A program made the translations under genes and the position numbers. From Sandaracinobacter neustonicus (lineage in GTDB: Bacteria > Pseudomonadota > Alphaproteobacteria > Sphingomonadales > Sphingomonadaceae), in the NCBI RefSeq assembly GCF_006385875.1, contig NZ_VFSU01000017.1, positions 1-64,000 on the forward strand: 64,000 nucleotides of DNA. The letters are read 5' to 3'. Position 1 is the stretch's first letter. Every line of letters starts with the position of its first letter. Shown piece by piece: positions 52,161-60,512 of the stretch. The notes below the pieces were generated by a model that did no database searches, was not told the origin of the DNA, and was given only the letters and a program-made list of their open reading frames with translations.

Positions 52161-52570
52161 GCGCCGACATCCCTGGCGGTATGGTCGAGCAAAGAAGTGC
52201 GCTGGAAAGTGGTCAGCCTGTCGCCCATGCCTGCCCCGTTCGAAGGTTCGAAGCGGAGCCGGCGGGAGCCGGGTGTTGAGAACATGCTTGAGACATGCGC
52301 CGACGCCTTTAGCCGCAAGCGGCCTGGACATACGCGTCGGCCACCCGGCCGGATGCCATGGCGTCGATTCTCCCAAGCGAGGTTCTCACGCCTCGGTGGC
52401 GCCCAAAGCACCACCCGAACAGACTATATCGGGAGATGTGAAATGCAAGCGCAGCCTGGGGGTCTTGCCCCTATCGCTCCGGAAATGAGGCCTCTGCGGC
52501 CGATCAGATCTGGTCAACGCAAAGGTAAAGCGACTGACATCTTAAAGCTTCCGGGCCAGGAGTGGTCGGC

Positions 52571-53764
52571 ATGATCGGGAACAGGACTGACGCCATCCGA
52601 AACATTCATCTCTCGCGAGACGAGCTTTACGAACTGGTCTGGAGCGAGCCGCTGACAAAGCTTGCAGTACGGTTTGGGATATCTGATGTTGCATTGCGCA
52701 AGCGATGCCTCCGGATCCGTGTGCCGGTTCCCCCGCGGGGCTATTGGCAGAAGCTTGAGGCCGGCAAGCGGCCGCGAAGGACCACTCTGCCGGAATTGGC
52801 AGACACACGACCAATCGAATTCCGCATTGATGCCCTGAAGCAGGAGCCCGCCCCTTTGAGCACAGCAAATGAGAATGACCTGGACTTTGAAGCCCGCCAC
52901 CCGATTACCGTTTCAGAAACCCTTCGCCAGCCCGATCCCCTCATTAAGCTTCTGATCAGCGACTTCTCCGGCCAGACCTCCGATGAGTATGGGGCAATCC
53001 GGACCCGCAGCGAGCATACATTCCAGGTTCGCATACACCCGCAGTCGAAAGACAGAATTCTTCGTCTCCTCGATGCATTTGCAAAGGCCTGTCACGAACG
53101 GGGCTTCGAGTTTCAGCCTGGAAAGCCTGGCCACCGTTATGCCGGATTTGCAGCAGTTACAGTCGATGGAATTGCCCTGTACCCGGTGATCGACGAACGG
53201 ATGCAGCGGGTGACCTACCGCCTGACGGAACAGGATATCCGTCGGAAGCAACGGGGCGAATGGATCTATACGCCAAACTGGTCCTACATTCCGACAGGTG
53301 AGGTCACACTGAAGATCGAAGGGGCATACGGGACCGGTCTCCAGTCCAGCTGGAAGGATTTGAAGCGGCAGAAGCTGGAAGAGCGGCTTGGCGAAGTGAT
53401 GCTCGCGCTCAGGGCACTTTCGCGCCACAAGATCGAAGAAAAGCAAAAGGCAGAGGAGCGTCAGCGGCAGTATGAGCAGATCCAGAAGGAGCGCGCGGCG
53501 CTGCGCGAGAGGATCGCGGAGGAAGCTCGTGCGGTTGAGGCTCTCGAAGGACAGGCCCGGGACTGGAACAGAGCGGAACGAATGCGCATCTACATCGACG
53601 CAGTTGAAGCTCGGGCCAGAGATATCGGGGAATTGGAGGAAAAGCTGGGCTGGTTGAATTGGGCGCGGCAGCAAGCGGACCGGCTGGATCCTCTGACGGC
53701 GTCACCGGGATCGATCCTCGACACGCCCGAACAAGAGTATAAGCCATACGCCGGCTGGCCATAA
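52571..53764 (+). CDS. Hypothetical protein with N-terminal helix-turn-helix-like region and C-terminal coiled coil
   Basis: A 397-residue protein I cannot name. The N-terminus (LSRDELYELVWSEPLTKLAVRFGISDVALRKRCLRIRVPVPPRGYW) looks like a DNA-binding helix-turn-helix similar to those of small mobile-element proteins. The middle (120-260) is beta-rich. The last third is a long charged coiled coil (about 270-345, with many Glu, Gln, Arg, Lys) ending near GWLNWARQQADRLDPL. ATG 52,571 has AGGAG upstream. It lies between the lasso receptor operon and the second defence locus and is not obviously part of either. Confidence 0.65.
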   Translation: MIGNRTDAIRNIHLSRDELYELVWSEPLTKLAVRFGISDVALRKRCLRIRVPVPPRGYWQKLEAGKRPRRTTLPELADTRPIEFRIDALKQEPAPLSTANENDLDFEARHPITVSETLRQPDPLIKLLISDFSGQTSDEYGAIRTRSEHTFQVRIHPQSKDRILRLLDAFAKACHERGFEFQPGKPGHRYAGFAAVTVDGIALYPVIDERMQRVTYRLTEQDIRRKQRGEWIYTPNWSYIPTGEVTLKIEGAYGTGLQSSWKDLKRQKLEERLGEVMLALRALSRHKIEEKQKAEERQRQYEQIQKERAALRERIAEEARAVEALEGQARDWNRAERMRIYIDAVEARARDIGELEEKLGWLNWARQQADRLDPLTASPGSILDTPEQEYKPYAGWP

Positions 53765-53857
53765 TCGACCTCAATTATCGCAATGGCTGACGTCCCGACA
53801 AATCTGCTTTCAGCTAACAGGCTGCCCTAGCTGCCATTCGCTGAGCGCCGCGAGCCC

Positions 53858-53902
53858 TTGACATCCGGACTGGTAAGCATATCTTACCACACGTAAGATA
53901 TG
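53858..53902 (+). promoter_or_regulatory. Promoter with palindromic operator for the carrier-XRE-ImmA operon
   Basis: TTGACA (53,858-53,863) is followed after 16-17 bases by a weak -10 (TATCTT, 53,880-53,885). A perfect 10-bp inverted repeat, CATATCTTAC and GTAAGATATG around CACAC (53,878-53,902), covers the -10, and an additional GTAAG (53,873-53,877) pairs with the same CTTAC. This is a typical operator for the XRE repressor encoded two genes downstream. Confidence 0.7.
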
Positions 53903-53912
53903 GAGAGTCGCG

Positions 53913-54227
53913 ATGGACGCAAATATTGTGAAGGCCAAGCTGATCGAGGTGCTGCAAACCGTGCAGGCGCTGAGCGGCGAAGACTGTCCTGCGATCGACG
54001 GTGGCACGAAGCCTGCCGAAGCTCTGCCGAAGTTCACAAGCAAGGTGTGGCCGGTCGCTGCCGGCATGCTCGGGATCGCGCTCGGTAAATCCATCCCGTG
54101 CGAAACCAATATATTCGTCGACGAAGATTCGAAGGTGCCGCTCGCGATCAACCAGACCGTCGCGCTTGTCCTTAAGATCCTTGAAGAGCAGGACGCCAAG
54201 GAAGCCGAAGAAGTCGGTGCGGAATGA
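53913..54227 (+). CDS. Small acyl-carrier-protein-like protein
   Basis: A 104-residue acidic protein, the first gene of the operon. It resembles an acyl carrier protein by pattern: an N-terminal helix, then LPKFTSKVWPVAAGMLGIALGKSIPCETNIF, comparable with the LGxDSLxxVExxxxLExxxGxxIPxE core of ACPs, with Ser43 in the place of the phosphopantetheine Ser, and a final helix (PLAINQTVALVLKILEE). The Asp of the DSL motif is replaced by Thr. A holo-ACP synthase lies 4.2 kb away in the same locus, which supports the reading. ATG 53,913; the stop overlaps the XRE start (ATGA). The identification is by eye and needs structural comparison. Confidence 0.5.
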   Translation: MDANIVKAKLIEVLQTVQALSGEDCPAIDGGTKPAEALPKFTSKVWPVAAGMLGIALGKSIPCETNIFVDEDSKVPLAINQTVALVLKILEEQDAKEAEEVGAE

Positions 54228-54583
54228 ACGACACTCCTTCGGACAAGCCGACGACGATTCCCGCACGCCTCCGGGCAGCGCGCGAGGCTGCTGGCCTCTC
54301 ACAGGGGCAGGTTGCCAAGCTGATGAATATGCACCGCCCGACCATTTCGGAAATGGAAGCCGGCAATCGTCGGATCACTGCAGACGAACTCGCGAAGCTT
54401 GCTGACCTCTACGACACCAAATTGTCGTGGCTAATGGGCGACGCGCCCGACCGTGCCGCAACTGACGACCCCAGGCTGCAGCTCGCCGCTCGCGAGCTCG
54501 GCAAACTCAAGCCCGATGACCTCGACCGCCTCCTGAAGCTCATCGCCGCCATGAAAACCGACGATGACGAGAGGGGAGCCTAA
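54224..54583 (+). CDS. XRE-family transcriptional regulator
   Basis: A 119-residue repressor with a classic XRE helix-turn-helix (IPARLRAAREAAGLSQGQVAKLMNMHRPTISEMEAGNRRITADELAKLADLY) and a helical tail (REFGKLKPDDLDRLLKLIAAMK-type). It overlaps the carrier-like gene by four bases and precedes an ImmA/IrrE protease by three bases. In phages and ICEs, ImmA-type proteases relieve repression by cleaving such XRE proteins, so a damage- or infection-triggered switch is likely. Its operator is probably the palindrome at 53,878-53,902. Confidence 0.92.
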   Translation: MNDTPSDKPTTIPARLRAAREAAGLSQGQVAKLMNMHRPTISEMEAGNRRITADELAKLADLYDTKLSWLMGDAPDRAATDDPRLQLAARELGKLKPDDLDRLLKLIAAMKTDDDERGA

Positions 54584-54586
54584 CCC

Positions 54587-55474
54587 ATGAAAGCGCTTGC
54601 CAGGACGATGATGCACAACCGCCGCGCCTTGGCAGACAAGGCCATGAAGGCAGCGATCACCGCACGGCTTAAAGCCGGTAAGGACCTGGTCAGCCCGGTC
54701 TGCATCTATTCGATTGCAGAGGCGCATGGCGTACGCGTGACCTTCAACGACATCAATATGGAGGGGATGTACCAGCGCGGTTCACCTCCACGGATCCACC
54801 TCTCCAGCAGGCGCCCGCTTCCCCGACGCGCTTATAATTGTGCGCACGAGCTTGGGCATCATTTGCTAGGGCACGGATCGTCGATCGATGAGCTGCGCGA
54901 AAACCAGCTCGTGCGTCCGTGGGATGTCCCTGAAGAGTATAGCGCCGACACGTTTGCCGCCTATGCGCTGGTTCCGACCCTTGGCCTGCGCAACGCCTTT
55001 GCCACGCGAGGGCTCAAGCCGGAGACCGCGACCCCCATCGAAATCTACCGCATCGCATGCCAGTTCGGGATTGGATACTCGACGCTCATCACGCACCTCC
55101 TCTGGGGCGAGGGGATGATCAGCCGTGCACGCGCTGATGCGCTACGCAAATTCACACCGCGTACACTGCGCGCTCATATTCTGGGATCGCTGACGCCCAA
55201 CCCGCTCATCGTCGCCGATGAGGCTTGGGGCGGCCATGCGATCGATGCTGAGGTTGGGCACTTGCTGCTGCTTCCTTCCGGCACGGTCGCGCACGGCGAT
55301 GCCATCGCTTCGATCGCCGATCTGGAGGGCGGCCGGCTGTTCGAGGCGAAGCGCCCGGGTCTCGTACGCATTGACCGCCCGGGAACCGAGTGGGCCGCCT
55401 TCGGACGTATCGCACGCACCGCTTATGTCGGGCGTGCTGAGTTCCGCCATTTGGAGGATGACGCCGATGACTAA
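54587..55474 (+). CDS. ImmA/IrrE-family metallopeptidase
   Basis: A 295-residue zinc protease. The active-site helix reads NCAHELGHHLLGH (His87, Glu88, His91), preceded by RIHLSSRRPLPRRAY. After the protease domain (to about residue 170) there is a helical part and a beta-rich C-terminal domain (about 200-290) absent from minimal ImmA proteins, which may be a sensor. It is expected to cut the XRE repressor encoded just upstream and switch on the operon. Start ATG 54,587 with AGGGGAG upstream. Confidence 0.92.
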   Translation: MKALARTMMHNRRALADKAMKAAITARLKAGKDLVSPVCIYSIAEAHGVRVTFNDINMEGMYQRGSPPRIHLSSRRPLPRRAYNCAHELGHHLLGHGSSIDELRENQLVRPWDVPEEYSADTFAAYALVPTLGLRNAFATRGLKPETATPIEIYRIACQFGIGYSTLITHLLWGEGMISRARADALRKFTPRTLRAHILGSLTPNPLIVADEAWGGHAIDAEVGHLLLLPSGTVAHGDAIASIADLEGGRLFEAKRPGLVRIDRPGTEWAAFGRIARTAYVGRAEFRHLEDDADD

Positions 55475-56321
55475 AGCAGCCCGACCGGTCAACCCTGAGC
55501 CGCTAATGGTCTCAGCTAAGAGCGTGTCGGAAGCCTATTCTCGGACCCTGCTCCACATCCTGGAGCATCCGGGGAATGAGATCGCCCCGCTTGTTCTCAC
55601 AATCGACGGTTTCGACGAGGGGTACGACATCCCGGAGGACCCCAAGGTCCGCGCCGCGCTCGATGCTCTGTTGAGCAAGAAGATGAAACGGGACGTGGAG
55701 GACGTTGCCTATACGATCTTTCCGCAGCGGCTCTGGACGATGGCGCAGGGTGATCGCGCCAGGCTGTTCGGGTTCTACAAAATGGCCTTTCCCGCCTATC
55801 GCGCCTGGAATCCCAAGGCTAATGGCAAGGGCCTCTATTTCGAGCGGCTGATGATGTACGGCCGCGGCCCGTGTGACGGCAACCAGTTGGAGTGGATTTT
55901 GAGTCAGCATGATAGCCGTCCGGGCGTACGTCGGTCGATGTGGCAGGCAACAACCTTCGATCCCGCGCGGGACCATAGCGCAACCGCGCAGCTCGGTTTC
56001 CCTTGCCTTCAGCATGTGAGCTTCGTGCCGACCAAGGCGGGTCTGGTTGCGAATGCCTTTTACGCGACGCAGCAGCTTTTCGATAAGGCCTATGGCAATT
56101 ACCTCGGCCTCGCCCAACTCGCTGCCTTCATGGCTCATGAAATGGGCATCCCGCTCGCGCGCCTGAACGTGACGATCGGCGTGGCCAAGCTGGAACGGAT
56201 CAGCAAGACCGACAGCGCGATGAAGCCGCTGATCGAGGCGGCCCGCGCCTGCGTGGCCCCACCGGTGCCAGCCATGCCGCGGCCGTCCCCGGCACGCCAG
56301 CTCGCTGCACAGCTGGCCTGA
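55467..56321 (+). CDS. Thymidylate-synthase-like enzyme
   Basis: A 284-residue protein with a divergent thymidylate synthase fold. RPGVRRSMWQATTFDPARDH resembles the phosphate-binding Arg region, Cys180 in QLGFPCLQHVSF corresponds to the catalytic Cys, and FDKAYGNYLGLAQLAAFMAHEMG matches the segment that carries the dUMP-binding Asn; Asn (not Asp) suggests a deoxyuridine-type substrate. Such paralogues in phages hydroxymethylate dUMP. ATG 55,467 overlaps the ImmA gene by eight bases after GGAGG. The next gene is a hmdU-DNA-kinase-like protein, which fits production or handling of 5-hydroxymethyl-dU. The activity is inferred. Confidence 0.8.
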   Translation: MTKAARPVNPEPLMVSAKSVSEAYSRTLLHILEHPGNEIAPLVLTIDGFDEGYDIPEDPKVRAALDALLSKKMKRDVEDVAYTIFPQRLWTMAQGDRARLFGFYKMAFPAYRAWNPKANGKGLYFERLMMYGRGPCDGNQLEWILSQHDSRPGVRRSMWQATTFDPARDHSATAQLGFPCLQHVSFVPTKAGLVANAFYATQQLFDKAYGNYLGLAQLAAFMAHEMGIPLARLNVTIGVAKLERISKTDSAMKPLIEAARACVAPPVPAMPRPSPARQLAAQLA

Positions 56322-56327
56322 CGCGCC

Positions 56328-57500
56328 TTGACCAAGACTGGTACCCCTAGCGGTCGCAAGCGCGGCCGCCCTGCCAAGATTCCCGCAGCAATGCCGAGGA
56401 TGCTTGAGTTCGACTATCCCGCTGCGCCAGCGAACGTAGCGCCTGTGATCGTGTCCACCCATCTCGCGCCGGCCAAGACGACGGCGGTCTATGACAGTTA
56501 CTGGCGCTTCGCCGCAGAACGGCAGCGCGTGTTTTACCGTCGTGTGCTGGATACCCCCTGGCCGTGGACCCAAAATCGGGTGATGGCGATCTACAAGTTC
56601 ACCAACGCATACCGGGCCTCGGACCGCGTCAGCCAGTATTTGATCCGCAACGTGATCTACCGCGACGACTTGCCGAATTCAGTCGATGAGGTGGTCTTCC
56701 GTATCCTACTGTTCAAGCTGTTCAACAAGATCGAGACTTGGGAGCGACTCGAACGGGGGCTCGGCCCGATCAGCTTTGCAGATTACCGGTTCGACCGGTA
56801 CGACGAGGTTCTGACCACGGCGATGGCCGCGGGCCACAGAGTTTATTCAGCGGCCTATATCATGCCGCCGGGGAGTTCGGCTTTCGGGTGCAAAGCCAAG
56901 CACCAAAATCATCTCAAGCTCCTTGAGATGATGATGGCGCACAGGTTGCCGGAGAAACTTGCGTCGGCGCGTAGCATGCAGAAGGGCTTTGAGCTGCTGC
57001 GCGAATACCCGACCATCGGGGACTTCCTTGCCTATCAGTTTGTCACCGATGTCAATTACAGCGAGGTGACCGACTTTTCGGAAATGGACTTCGTGATCCC
57101 GGGGCCCGGCGCCCGCGACGGGCTTCGCAAATGTTTCGCCGATACTGGCGGGCTGAGCGATGCTGAGCTCATCCGTTTGATGGCTGACCGACAGGAGCAG
57201 GAATGCGCACGGCTGGGCCTGGAATTCCCTTCGCTCTGGGGACGGCCGTTGCAGCTGATCGACTGCCAGAACCTGTTCTGCGAAGTCGATAAATATGCCC
57301 GGGTGGCCCATCCAGAAGCGGCAGGTCTGACGGGCCGCACCCGCATCAAGCAGAAATTTGCAGCACAGGCACAGCCCATCGAATTCTGGTATCCTCCGAA
57401 ATGGGGCATCAATGACCGTATTGCAGCAGGTGCGGTGCCTAACGAAGCTTTTGAGGCGTCTCGGCCTGGCGCTGCGAATGCACAAGATGATAGCGCCTAG
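56328..57500 (+). CDS. 5-hmdU DNA kinase-like protein (aGPT-Pplase/HMUDK helical family)
   Basis: A 390-residue protein with the signature of the alpha-glutamyl/putrescinyl thymine pyrophosphorylase and 5-hydroxymethyl-dU DNA kinase family: YWRFAAERQRVFYRRVLDTPWPWT, then KFTNAYRASDRVSQYLIRNVIYRDD. A helical region similar to DNA glycosylases follows (IGDFLAYQFVTDVNYSEVTDF) with a Cys-containing C-terminus. In phages these enzymes act on 5-hydroxymethyl-uracil in DNA during base hypermodification. The start is TTG at 56,328 (six bases after the preceding stop); ATG 56,391 is the alternative. A basic N-terminal tail is consistent with DNA binding. Confidence 0.85.
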   Translation: MTKTGTPSGRKRGRPAKIPAAMPRMLEFDYPAAPANVAPVIVSTHLAPAKTTAVYDSYWRFAAERQRVFYRRVLDTPWPWTQNRVMAIYKFTNAYRASDRVSQYLIRNVIYRDDLPNSVDEVVFRILLFKLFNKIETWERLERGLGPISFADYRFDRYDEVLTTAMAAGHRVYSAAYIMPPGSSAFGCKAKHQNHLKLLEMMMAHRLPEKLASARSMQKGFELLREYPTIGDFLAYQFVTDVNYSEVTDFSEMDFVIPGPGARDGLRKCFADTGGLSDAELIRLMADRQEQECARLGLEFPSLWGRPLQLIDCQNLFCEVDKYARVAHPEAAGLTGRTRIKQKFAAQAQPIEFWYPPKWGINDRIAAGAVPNEAFEASRPGAANAQDDSA

Positions 57501-57515
57501 GCCGGGAGCGTATCG

Positions 57516-58403
57516 ATGGATCTAAATACATATCAGACGCAGGCGTTACTCACCGATCAGGTGCCGGGAACGAGCGATGATGAAACCGCCGCTGCCTTGA
57601 TTGTACCTATGCTTGGTCTGGCTGGCGAAACCGGGCAACTTCTTAGCGAATACAAGAAACATCTGCGCGACGGCGCGGCCCACCGGCTGTTCAAGGATCG
57701 CGTCAGTGAAGAGCTTGGTGATCTCCTGTGGTACATCGCCAATGTCGCGAGCAAGTTCGGGCTAGATCTCGACCAGGTCGCCGAGCAGAATCTCTACAAG
57801 GTGCGTGCGCGCTTTGCGCCGACAAGTGCACAGGCGCCGGAAAGGGATTCCGAGTTTCCGGATGTGGAAAGATTACCGCGGCAGATGACAATTCGATTGG
57901 CCGAAGAGCCTGGGTCAGGCCCGCGGCCAAAGGTCCGGATGACGATCAATGGCGAAGGTATTGGGGCGCTTCTTGGCGACAATGCCTATGATCCGGACGG
58001 ATATCGTTTTCATGACGTGTTCCACTTGGCCTATGCGGCGATCCTCGGCTGGTCGCCGAACCTGCGCGCGTTCTTGAAGCGCAAGCGCAAGAGTCGGCCG
58101 CTGCTTGATGAGGTCGAGGATGGCGGTCGTGCCCGGATCATCGAAGAGGGCGTATCGGCATTGGCATTCGACTATGCGCGTAAGCATAGCTTCCTCGAAG
58201 GCATCAGTGAGGTTGACTATGGGCTGTTGCGGACGATCCAAAGCATGACCTCGCACCTCGAGGTCGGCGAAGCCACCGCCGCAGATTGGGAGCGCGCAAT
58301 CCTCGAAGGTTTCGCGGTCTGGCGTCAGGTTCTCGCCAACGGCGGCGGCGAGATCTTGGTGGATCTCGACGCGCGGGCGATCAGCTATCTCGGGGCACCC
58401 TGA
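57516..58403 (+). CDS. MazG-like nucleoside triphosphate pyrophosphohydrolase with C-terminal domain
   Basis: A 295-residue two-domain protein. Residues 1-100 are an all-helical MazG-like fold with the metal-binding pattern LAGETGQLLSEYKKHLRDG and RVSEELGDLLWYIANVASKF (ExxE...ExxD). The C-terminal domain (about 140-290; NAYDPDGYRFHDVFHLAYAAILGWSPNLRAFLKRKRKS) is known in MazG-type proteins but has no clear role; it could recognise a modified nucleotide. It would hydrolyse non-standard or excess dNTPs. It is the last gene of the operon and overlaps the convergent acpS by 19 bases. Confidence 0.88.
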   Translation: MDLNTYQTQALLTDQVPGTSDDETAAALIVPMLGLAGETGQLLSEYKKHLRDGAAHRLFKDRVSEELGDLLWYIANVASKFGLDLDQVAEQNLYKVRARFAPTSAQAPERDSEFPDVERLPRQMTIRLAEEPGSGPRPKVRMTINGEGIGALLGDNAYDPDGYRFHDVFHLAYAAILGWSPNLRAFLKRKRKSRPLLDEVEDGGRARIIEEGVSALAFDYARKHSFLEGISEVDYGLLRTIQSMTSHLEVGEATAADWERAILEGFAVWRQVLANGGGEILVDLDARAISYLGAP

Positions 58404-58780
58404 TCGGCGAGGCCGATCACGCTGGCGATTGCCATATTCCCTTCATGGGATGTACTGATCAGCCAGGAACTGATGCCGAGCGCTTCGGCACGCATTTGCG
58501 CTTCGCCATGCAAAATGATCGTCGGTGCGCCCGACGGCAGCGTGACAATCTCGATGCTGAGAAACCCGATGCCAGCTGAAAAGCCCGTGCCAAGCGCCTT
58601 CATGACCGCCTCCTTGGCAGCGAGGCGGCCAGACAGCCGCGCTGCGCGATCGGTGCCGGTCCGGACCGCTTCCTGTTCTTGCAGCGTGAAGCATCGGTTC
58701 AGGAGTTGATCGGTCGGGTCGGCAAGTAACCGTGCGGTGTGGGCGATATCGACCAGATCTATGCCGTGCGCGATGATCAC
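58385..58780 (-). CDS. acpS: Holo-[acyl-carrier-protein] synthase (AcpS-type phosphopantetheinyl transferase)
   Basis: A 131-residue enzyme of normal AcpS length that transfers phosphopantetheine from CoA to a Ser of a carrier protein. The motifs are present: IAHGIDLVDIAHTARLL with the Mg-binding Asp8, and ARLSGRLAAKEAVMKALGTGF with the catalytic Glu/Lys. The C-terminus (WLISTSHEGNMAIASVI) is complete. The start overlaps the AbiEii stop by four bases, so it is the third gene of an abiE operon. This is probably not the housekeeping copy; the carrier-like protein at 53,913 is the obvious nearby substrate candidate. Confidence 0.92.
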   Translation of the reverse strand: MIIAHGIDLVDIAHTARLLADPTDQLLNRCFTLQEQEAVRTGTDRAARLSGRLAAKEAVMKALGTGFSAGIGFLSIEIVTLPSGAPTIILHGEAQMRAEALGISSWLISTSHEGNMAIASVIGLADQGAPR

Positions 58781-59835
58781 GCTGCGGGCTCGTTCAACGC
58801 GCGCTGGAGTGCGTCGACAGTTTCAAGGACAGCGTTGAAATCTGGCACATTGCCGAAGATCATGCCAGCCATGGCGCCGTAGTCGCGGCGGAGGTCCGCA
58901 ATCATCGCATCGGTTGGCATCAGAGAGAAGCCACCAGGCTCAGCATGGGCAAGATCGAGGTCGCGGCTATTGAAGAACATTCGGGCATGCGCGACGCAAT
59001 CCTTGCCGAGCGCGGGATTGGCGAGAGCGGCGGCGCCTGTTCCGGCGGTCATCAGTTGGTGCACGTCATAATAGTGGCGTGAAACGCGCTGGCCTCCGGC
59101 GCGCAGAACCTCGCGCGCGTCGAACCATCGCCGCAGGCCGTGCAGAATAACAACCTTATCCCAGAAGGTCCGTTCCGCATCGACGATGGTCACATTTGGG
59201 ACTGTCAGATCGAGGTCGGGCAGGTCGTCGGCGAGATAAGGAGTGACGCTGTGGCGAGCGTGGGGATCGAGGGCTGATTTTGCTCCGGATTCGATTTTAA
59301 CGGCTTTGCGGATGTAGCCATCGGATTGGGCGGTCACGCTTGGATACCAGAGAAGAAGGCTTTGTGCGCTTTCATCGTCCGGATCGTGTTCGACCTTTGC
59401 GCCGCGCATGTCTTCGCCCGCAGCGCTTGCGAGTGTCGCTGAGAGCTGAGCCAGCAGTTCTCCGCCTATAAAGGTCTGGCATGCCGCTTTGATGGCATCG
59501 AGCTTGGCTTGCCGCTTCTTGCCCGACATTTCTTCCAGCGCCTCGACGCTTGCGTCTTCACCGATGTCTTCTCGAAATACGGTAATGTCGATGTCTTCGG
59601 AGAAGCGCTGTATCAGGCCGAAGCCCTTTGACAGGGACGTGCCGCCTTTGAAAAGGAAGCGTGGGCCATGGGACGCCGGGCCATTGAATAGCGCGTCGAG
59701 CGTCCAGCAGACCCAGAAATCCTTCTCGATATTCTGGGGCGCTGTGCCGAGCCGTTGGCTGGCACCGATAAACACGTCCCTTCGATCGGCCGCATTGGCC
59801 GCCAGAACCTGAGAATAGGCGGGGTTCATTGTCAT
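58777..59835 (-). CDS. abiEii: AbiEii/AbiGii-family nucleotidyltransferase toxin
   Basis: A 352-residue toxin of the AbiE abortive-infection system. The nucleotidyltransferase signature is FLFKGGTSLSKGFGLIQRFSEDIDITV (GG-S and the DxD metal site), preceded by NIEKDFWVCWTLDALF, both characteristic. AbiEii-type enzymes add nucleotides to tRNA or another target and arrest growth. Length is in the usual range. The start overlaps the AbiEi stop by four bases; acpS follows with a similar overlap. Confidence 0.94.
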   Translation of the reverse strand: MTMNPAYSQVLAANAADRRDVFIGASQRLGTAPQNIEKDFWVCWTLDALFNGPASHGPRFLFKGGTSLSKGFGLIQRFSEDIDITVFREDIGEDASVEALEEMSGKKRQAKLDAIKAACQTFIGGELLAQLSATLASAAGEDMRGAKVEHDPDDESAQSLLLWYPSVTAQSDGYIRKAVKIESGAKSALDPHARHSVTPYLADDLPDLDLTVPNVTIVDAERTFWDKVVILHGLRRWFDAREVLRAGGQRVSRHYYDVHQLMTAGTGAAALANPALGKDCVAHARMFFNSRDLDLAHAEPGGFSLMPTDAMIADLRRDYGAMAGMIFGNVPDFNAVLETVDALQRALNEPAA

Positions 59836-60503
59836 GCTCGCTTGGCTTTTTGGCCGTCGGCCGCCGGCGCCGGTGGCATCGTATTGCGCAGGATATGCTG
59901 CATCCAGAGTGGAAGCGTCAGCATGTCGGCGCGAAGGTCATCGACTATGTCGGCACCATGATCGGGATCGGCGAAGATGGTGCGCAGGCGTTTGGCGACG
60001 GCCGGATCAGTATCGCCCCCGGCGTCATGCAACCAATGCAGGGCCTGGACGACCCGCATGGCTGGTCGTCCGGCCCAATGAAGCCGGCTTGGCGCAGTGG
60101 TTTTGAAATCGATCTGCAGGTTCCCGAGCGTGACAGGCTTCAGCCTTGCATCGGTATGGACGATGATGCGGGCCGGCACGGCATCGGAGAGCCCCAGATC
60201 ATTGGCGGCGGTCCCGCCATCGACGAGGATGCGGGCTTGATCGCGCCGCGCCAGCGCGTCGACGACGGCGCGCGGGTCGGGGTTGGTGGGTTTTCCCGTA
60301 AGGCGGTTCAAAGTCGGCTTGTCGTATAAACCTCGGGTGATGCGACGGATGTGTCCGTTGCGCGTAAGGCGATGGAGCACCTGATCGACGGCATCGCGAG
60401 AGCCGAGGTCGAGAAAGTCCTGCGGCGTCCAGACGGATGGCACGCTTCCGGAAGCCAGTCGGTCCGATATGGCGCCTTTGAGATCGAGGCCGGGTCCGCG
60501 CAT
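59832..60503 (-). CDS. abiEi: AbiEi-type antitoxin/autorepressor (DUF6088 family)
   Basis: A 223-residue antitoxin with an N-terminal winged helix-turn-helix (VWTPQDFLDLGSRDAVDQVLHRLTRNGHIRRITRGLYDKP) and a C-terminal domain (ARILVDGGTAANDLGLSDAVPARIIVHTD). AbiEi represses its own promoter by binding inverted repeats and antagonises AbiEii without direct contact. ATG 60,503 has AAAGGA upstream; a TTG 14 codons earlier is unlikely because it would place the operator inside the gene. Two inverted repeats lie just upstream. Confidence 0.88.
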   Translation of the reverse strand: MRGPGLDLKGAISDRLASGSVPSVWTPQDFLDLGSRDAVDQVLHRLTRNGHIRRITRGLYDKPTLNRLTGKPTNPDPRAVVDALARRDQARILVDGGTAANDLGLSDAVPARIIVHTDARLKPVTLGNLQIDFKTTAPSRLHWAGRPAMRVVQALHWLHDAGGDTDPAVAKRLRTIFADPDHGADIVDDLRADMLTLPLWMQHILRNTMPPAPAADGQKAKRA

Positions 60504-60512
60504 GCTGGTTCC

